Positions 60,235-64,000 of a stretch of 64,000 nt of DNA are shown one piece after another. The stretch spans positions 9,362,001 through 9,426,000 of the forward strand of contig NZ_CP108488.1 of NCBI RefSeq assembly GCF_035987325.1, in the 5' to 3' direction. Both the position numbers and the translations under genes were made by a program. Under the pieces are notes generated by a model. That model had not been told where the DNA came from, searched no databases, and saw only the letters and a program-made list of their open reading frames with translations. Origin of the DNA: Streptomyces sp. NBC_01244 (lineage in GTDB: Bacteria > Actinomycetota > Actinomycetes > Streptomycetales > Streptomycetaceae). The stretch's first letter is position 1, and every line of letters begins with the position of its first letter.

Positions 60235-61224
60235 TCACTCCACCCAGGGCCTCCACACGTTCTCGTTGCGCTCCACCCACTTCTTCGCCGCCTGCTGCGG
60301 TGACAGCTTCTCCTCGGCGATCATCAGGGACACCTCGTTCTGCTGCGCCTTGGTCCAATGGAACTGCTTCAGGAAGTCGGCCGCCTTTCCGCCCGACTCC
60401 GCGAAGCGCGTGTTCAGGTACTTCTGCAGCGGTGTGTTCGGGTAGGCGCAGGCCACCTTCTGCGGATCGTCCGCGCAGCCCTCGGTGTACTCGGGGAGCT
60501 TCACCTCGGTCATCGGGACACGCTCGAAGAGCCACTGCGGCTCGTACCAGTACGTCAGGAAGGGCTTGTGCTCCTTGGCGAACTGCTTGATCTGGGTGAT
60601 CTGGGCCGCCTCGGAGCCGGCGAAGACCACTTCGAAGTCCAGGCCCAGGTTCTTCACCAGTGCCTTGTCGTTCGTGATGTAGGACGGGGAGCCGTCCATC
60701 AGCTGGCCTTTCCCGCGGCTCTCGGGGGTGCGCAGCTGGTCGGCGTACTTGTCGAGGTTCTTCCAGTCGGTGACGTCGGGATGGGCCTCGGCGAAATAAG
60801 TGGGGACGAACCAGCCGATGTGGCCCGTCACTCCCAGATCCCCGCCGGGGGTGATGGTCTTCTTGCCCTCGACGTACCGCTTCTCCTGCTCGGGATGGCC
60901 CCAGTCCTCCAGGATCGCGTCGACGCGGCCCTGGCTGAGGGCGTCCCAGGCGGGGACCTCGTCGACCTGGACGGTGTCCACCCGGTAGCCCAGCTCGTGT
61001 TCGAGGAGGTAGGAGGCGACGGCGGTGTTCGCCTGGGCGCCGACCCACGACTGGACGGAGAGGGTGACGGTCTTCGTTCCCTGTGCGGCGGCGTACGGGG
61101 AGGACTGGCGGGTCATGTCGGCGGCCCCGCAGCCGGTGAGGACGGCGAGTCCGGTCGCGGCGGCGAGTACGGCCGCGGCGCGCCGGCGGTCGAGGCCGAG
61201 GCCCCGGTGGTGTGCGTCGCGCAT
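60235..61224 (-). CDS. Glycine betaine/proline-type ABC transporter substrate-binding lipoprotein
   Basis: The 329-residue protein has a lipobox at LTGC (Cys32). The OpuAC-type domain reads VQSWVGAQANTAVASYLLEH, DTVQVDEVPAWDALSQGRVD and ILEDWGHPEQEKRY, with Trp residues placed to form the aromatic cage for quaternary ammonium ligands. The C-terminus KKWVERNENVWRPWVE is intact despite the IS21 end 49 bases away. It follows the permease by one base. The length is typical for ProX/OpuAC relatives. Confidence 0.9.
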   Translation of the reverse strand: MRDAHHRGLGLDRRRAAAVLAAATGLAVLTGCGAADMTRQSSPYAAAQGTKTVTLSVQSWVGAQANTAVASYLLEHELGYRVDTVQVDEVPAWDALSQGRVDAILEDWGHPEQEKRYVEGKKTITPGGDLGVTGHIGWFVPTYFAEAHPDVTDWKNLDKYADQLRTPESRGKGQLMDGSPSYITNDKALVKNLGLDFEVVFAGSEAAQITQIKQFAKEHKPFLTYWYEPQWLFERVPMTEVKLPEYTEGCADDPQKVACAYPNTPLQKYLNTRFAESGGKAADFLKQFHWTKAQQNEVSLMIAEEKLSPQQAAKKWVERNENVWRPWVE

Positions 61225-61225
61225 G

Positions 61226-63289
61226 TCAGGCCTCCTTGACGGGCTGGGTGAGGCGGTCGAGGAGCAGGCCGAGGCAGACGATCGCGGCGCCGGCCACCAG
61301 GCCGGTGGCCAGGTCGCCCTGCGCGAGGCCGAGGACGACGTCGTAGCCGAGCGCGCCGCCGCCGACCAGGCCGCCGATGATGACGACGGCGAGGACCAGT
61401 ACCACGGCCTGATTGACGGCCAGAAGCAACGCGGGCCGGGCCAGGGGCAGTTGGACCTGCCGCAGTAGCTGTGAGCGGGTGGCTCCGAGCGAGTGGGCGG
61501 ATTCCACGACGGTCGCGTCCACCTCGCGCAGGCCCTGGACGGTGATCCGAACGACGGCCGGGAGCGCGTAGACCACGGCGGCCGCGGCGGCCGGTGCGCG
61601 ACCGACGCCGAACAGCGCGACCACGGGGATGAGGTAGACGAACTGCGGCAGGGTCTGGCACACGTCGAGGACGGGCCGCAGCAGTCGTTCGGCGCGGGCG
61701 CTGCGGGCGGCTCCCACGGCGATCGCGAAGCCCAGTACGAGCGTGACCGCCACGGCGGCCAGGACCTGGGCGAGCGTGTCCAGGGAGGCTTCCCACACGC
61801 CGAGCACGCCGACGGCGCCCAGGGCGAGTACCGCCGTGAGCGCGGTGCGCCACGTGCCCGCGAGCAGGGCGAGCGCGCAGGCCGCCAGCAGGAGCAGCCA
61901 CCAGGGAGCGGCCTGGAGCCCGCTGCGCAGGGGGTCGAGGATCCAGCCTGTGAAGCGCGCGGCCCAGTCGGCGGTGCCGCCGACCACGGGTACGCCGGAG
62001 TAGAGGTGGTCGGTCATCCAGGCAACGGCCGAGTTCACCGGATCGGCCAGGGACACGGTCCAGGACTCAGGCCACAGGGAGCTGCCGGCGATGCGGCCGG
62101 CGACGGCGGCGGCAACCGCCGCGAGGAGGGTGAGCAGGCGGCCGTACCAGCCGGAGAACACCCGGCGGACCAGGTGCTGTTCGTGGGCGCGCACGGGAGC
62201 GGCGCCGATCCGGCGGCCCGCGGCGTCGGCGGTGCGGTCCAGCACCACGGCGAGCAGCACGATCGGGATGCCGGCGGCCAGGGCGGCGCCGACGTCCACG
62301 GAGGCGAGGGCCTGGTAGACGCGGTCGCCGAGGCCGCCCGCGCCGATCACGGAGGCGATGACGGCCATGGACAGGCCCGTCATGATGGCCTGGTTGACGC
62401 CGAGCAGGAGCTGCAGGCGCGCGAGCGGGAGCCGGGCGGTCAGCAGGCGTTGGCGCCCGGTGGCGCCGAGCGAGGCCGCGGCTTCCAGGACGCCCGGGTC
62501 GGCGTCGCGCAGGCCGAGGGCGGTGAGCCGGGCCATGGGCGGGGCGGCGTAGACCACGGTGGCGAGGACGGCGGCGGGCACGCCGATGCCGAAGACCAGC
62601 ACCATCGGCAGCAGGTACGCGAAGGCGGGCAGGATCTGCATGGTGTCGAGTACGGGGCGCAGGACGCGGTCGGCGCGCGGGGAGAGCCCCGCGGCGAGGC
62701 CCAGCAGGGCGCCGAGTACGACGGAGGCGGCGACGGCGACGACCATCAGCGCGAGGGTCTGCATGGTCGGCACCCACATGCCGAGCAGTCCGCAGGCGGC
62801 GAAAGCGCCGGCGCAGGTCAGGGCGAGCCGGATGCCGGCGAGGCGCCAAGCGACCAGGGCGGCCAGGGAGGTGACCCCGGTCCAGCCGGCGGCGAGCAGG
62901 AGCACGTACACGGCGCGGACGGACACCACGACGGCGTTGCTGACGTGGCCGAAGAAATAGAGGAACAGCGGGTGGCTGTCGCGGTGGTCGATGATCCAGT
63001 CACCGGTGCGGCCGAGCGGGCCGGACAGGTCGACCGCCAGGGCCGCGGGCCAGCTGCCGGCGCCCGGGAAGGCCACGGCGAGCGGGATCAGCAGGGCGAC
63101 GGCGAGGCCCATCGGGAGGAGGACCCCGCGGCGCGCGGCGAGGGCGGCCAGGGGTCCGTGGGGGTGGTCCTGCGGAGCGGACTCGGCGGCGGAGGGACGC
63201 GGGCCGGCGGGCCGTTCGGAGGACTGCGGGGCTTCCGAAGGGGCGGCGGTGCGGGTGTCGGGCGGGGTGTGGGTCGGGGTCGCGGTCAT
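61226..63289 (-). CDS. Glycine betaine/proline-type ABC permease, duplicated
   Basis: The 687-residue permease starts at ATG 63289 with GGAGGTGG upstream. Two copies of the binding-protein-dependent transport domain are fused. The first has LRPVLDTMQILPAFAYLLPM, then the EAASLGATGRQRLLTARLP EAA loop. The second has LRPVLDVCQTLPQFVYLIPV, then ESAHSLGATRSQLLRQVQLP. Each half has about six helices, so one chain can form the whole channel, as in streptomycete ProW-like proteins. It lies between the ATPase and binding-protein genes. Confidence 0.92.
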   Translation of the reverse strand: MTATPTHTPPDTRTAAPSEAPQSSERPAGPRPSAAESAPQDHPHGPLAALAARRGVLLPMGLAVALLIPLAVAFPGAGSWPAALAVDLSGPLGRTGDWIIDHRDSHPLFLYFFGHVSNAVVVSVRAVYVLLLAAGWTGVTSLAALVAWRLAGIRLALTCAGAFAACGLLGMWVPTMQTLALMVVAVAASVVLGALLGLAAGLSPRADRVLRPVLDTMQILPAFAYLLPMVLVFGIGVPAAVLATVVYAAPPMARLTALGLRDADPGVLEAAASLGATGRQRLLTARLPLARLQLLLGVNQAIMTGLSMAVIASVIGAGGLGDRVYQALASVDVGAALAAGIPIVLLAVVLDRTADAAGRRIGAAPVRAHEQHLVRRVFSGWYGRLLTLLAAVAAAVAGRIAGSSLWPESWTVSLADPVNSAVAWMTDHLYSGVPVVGGTADWAARFTGWILDPLRSGLQAAPWWLLLLAACALALLAGTWRTALTAVLALGAVGVLGVWEASLDTLAQVLAAVAVTLVLGFAIAVGAARSARAERLLRPVLDVCQTLPQFVYLIPVVALFGVGRAPAAAAAVVYALPAVVRITVQGLREVDATVVESAHSLGATRSQLLRQVQLPLARPALLLAVNQAVVLVLAVVIIGGLVGGGALGYDVVLGLAQGDLATGLVAGAAIVCLGLLLDRLTQPVKEA

Positions 63290-63341
63290 GCGCACCACCT
63301 CCGGGCATCGGGGACGGGGGCCGTGGGACGGGCCGGGCAGG

Positions 63342-64000
63342 TCATGCCGCCACTCCCCGTCCGGTGGCGGCCGGGAGCCCGGCCACGACGGCGAGCAGCC
63401 CGGCGTCGTCCACGACGCCCAGGCAGCGGCCGCGGTCGACGACGCGGGCCGGGCCACCGCTGCGGGCTACGGCCTGGATGGCCTCGACCACGGTGGTCGC
63501 GGGGTGGAGCGCGGGTCCCTGTTCGGCCTCGTCGGCAGTGGCGGGGCGCATCGCGGTGCGGACGGTGAGCACCTGTTCGCGGGGGACGTCGCGGACGAAG
63601 TCCCGTACGTACTCGTCGGCGGGCGAGCCGACGATCTCCTCGGGCGTGCCGAGCTGCACGATGCGGCCGTCGCGCATCAGCGCGATCCGGTCGCCCAGGC
63701 GCAGGGCCTCGGCGAGGTCGTGGGTGATGAAGACCATGGTGCGGCCCTCTTCGTGGTGGAGCCGGGCGACCTCCTCCTGCATCTCGCGGCGGATGAGGGG
63801 GTCGAGTGCGCTGAACGGCTCGTCGAACAGGAGCACTTCGGGGTCGGCGGCGAGGGCGCGGGCGAGACCGACACGCTGCTGCTGGCCGCCCGAGAGCTGG
63901 CCGGGGCGCCGGTCCTCCAGTCCTTCGAGGCCGACCTTGGCGACGAGTTCGCCGGCCTTGTGCCGGCGGTCACCGCGTCCGACGCCCTGGATCTCCAGTC
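63342..64000 (-). CDS. Glycine betaine/proline-type ABC ATPase (partial, 5' end outside window)
   Basis: The visible C-terminal ~218 residues contain the ABC signature [15 protein letters not shown], Walker [15 protein letters not shown]-loop FITHDLAEA, and a tail with CBS-like sequence ([25 protein letters not shown]) as in ProV/OpuAA. The Walker A part lies beyond base 64000. CBS domains in this family sense ionic strength or nucleotides. It is the first gene of the three-gene importer operon, with a 52-base gap to the permease. Confidence 0.92.
   Translation of the reverse strand, partial: LEIQGVGRGDRRHKAGELVAKVGLEGLEDRRPGQLSGGQQQRVGLARALAADPEVLLFDEPFSALDPLIRREMQEEVARLHHEEGRTMVFITHDLAEALRLGDRIALMRDGRIVQLGTPEEIVGSPADEYVRDFVRDVPREQVLTVRTAMRPATADEAEQGPALHPATTVVEAIQAVARSGGPARVVDRGRCLGVVDDAGLLAVVAGLPAATGRGVAA

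Noticed and set aside
61493-63568. A 691-codon plus-strand open frame opposite the ABC permease
   Set aside because: Gly/Asp/His-rich antisense artefact of Ala/Leu-rich transmembrane codons.

Overview
The window is very high-GC DNA with GC-rich third codon positions, frequent GTG/TTG starts, and family content typical of the order Streptomycetales: XRE/TPR regulators, NB-ARC/TPR proteins, PucR, DUF3515, many LuxR-type two-component pieces and Tat-exported glycosidases. It is most like an accessory or chromosome-arm region of a Streptomyces chromosome. No rRNA, tRNA or CRISPR array was recognised. The left edge has no recognised gene and the right edge cuts an ABC ATPase.

Layout. 0.6-5.5 kb: two tiny export/membrane genes, an IS3 transposase scrap, an XRE/TPR regulator with a decayed inverted copy of part of itself, and a NarL-type two-component pair. 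5.5-10 kb: decayed ATP-dependent DNA ligase and unknown fragments, then a small protein and a large NB-ARC/TPR STAND NTPase. 10-19.2 kb: three regulator/target modules, namely TetR with an alpha/beta hydrolase (tandem operators), PucR with a ferredoxin reductase and acyl desaturase (repeats between them), and ArsR-like with an MFS exporter (a 13-bp-arm inverted repeat). 19.3-30 kb: a mix of intact enzymes (methyltransferase, Tat-exported GH99-like/Fn3/F5-8C glycosidase, PEP-mutase-like enzyme, SPOR/NAGPA protein, nucleoside-kinase-like protein) and many decayed genes (kinase-regulator fusion, TetR, aldo/keto reductase, SDR, polysaccharide deacetylase, lipoprotein, Kelch protein). 30-41 kb: SDR, DUF4253 and barstar-like proteins, pentapeptide-repeat protein, HxlR/MFS pair, lipoprotein, RidA, GNAT and a secreted PI-PLC/ricin-B protein. 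41-50 kb: an AfsR-like regulator broken by an internal deletion, a secreted FG-GAP protein, a divergent pair of unrecognised genes, and a DUF3515 protein. 50.2-53 kb: a three-gene operon (SPFH protein, NAD-kinase-like protein, membrane protein) behind two matching palindromes. 53.5-60.2 kb: an AraC regulator abutted by an IS200/IS605 element with intact tnpA and broken tnpB, a secreted peptidoglycan-binding protein, and an apparently intact IS21-type element that truncates a gene. 60.2-64 kb: a glycine betaine/proline-type ABC importer operon.

The clearest functional units are the desaturase electron-transfer pair, the SPFH/NAD-kinase-like operon, the divergent regulator/efflux pairs and the osmoprotectant importer. 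The most open-ended items are the STAND NTPase with its partner, the SPFH operon with its tandem operator, and the unrecognised divergent genes at 46.7-48.5 kb. Pseudogenes and frameshifts are unusually dense. Some may be consensus errors at homopolymers, but several are clear deletions.
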